Assembly (NCBI GenBank): GCA_913046175.1
Contig: CAJWSN010000078.1
Span: 1 to 6,147 of the forward strand
Origin: an uncultured Opitutia bacterium
Lineage (GTDB): Bacteria; Verrucomicrobiota; Verrucomicrobiia; Opitutales; JABJCN01
Reading direction: 5' to 3'
DNA length: 6,147 nucleotides
Below are positions 6,140 through 6,147 of the stretch, in pieces. Each line of letters begins with the position of its first letter. Position 1 is the first letter of the stretch. The notes under the pieces are model-generated. The model was not told the origin of the DNA. It made no database searches and worked only from the letters and a program-made list of their open reading frames with translations. The translations under genes were made by a program, and so were the position numbers.

Positions 6140-6147
6140 TCGCTTTT

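Overview
The window looks like a fragment of a Verrucomicrobiota genome, probably an Opitutae/Puniceicoccales-type organism. This is inferred from protein style, not from a marker gene. The grounds are an ECF sigma factor followed by a FecR-type membrane protein with a long extracytoplasmic tail, and an internalin-like LRR protein carrying a Trp-rich tail (HGWxYW, LGWxW, WxWYY) of a kind I associate with that phylum. Both ends cut genes, so this may be a whole small contig.

Left part (1-4112), all on the minus strand. In transcription order it holds a BASS-family sodium symporter (4112-3174), an ECF sigma factor (3105-2548), a FecR-domain anti-sigma-like membrane protein (2543-873) and a secreted leucine-rich-repeat protein (904 to beyond the left edge). 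The last three are tightly packed. There are 4 nt between sigma and FecR, with an uninterrupted run of eight G on the coding strand just before the sigma stop. FecR and the LRR gene overlap by 32 nt. They read as one operon: a regulator, its membrane-anchored partner with a sensor-like outer part, and an exported repeat protein that could be an output or a partner of the sensor. No TonB-dependent receptor is seen, so this is not a classical FecIRA arrangement.

Middle part (4113-4334). This is a 222-bp divergent intergenic region. It contains a perfect TTGACA box overlapped by a perfect inverted repeat GACATG-N4-CATGTC, a plausible operator for the rightward operon.

Right part (4335-6147), plus strand. 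It holds a periplasmic solute-binding protein of a CUT1-type carbohydrate ABC importer, followed 44 nt later by its MalF-type permease. The permease reading frame stops after 162 residues, roughly half the usual length. A one-base shift at the stop would reopen it to the end of the window, so it is either a frameshifted gene or a base error near a contig end.

No RNA genes, insertion sequences, CRISPR arrays or integration sites were seen.
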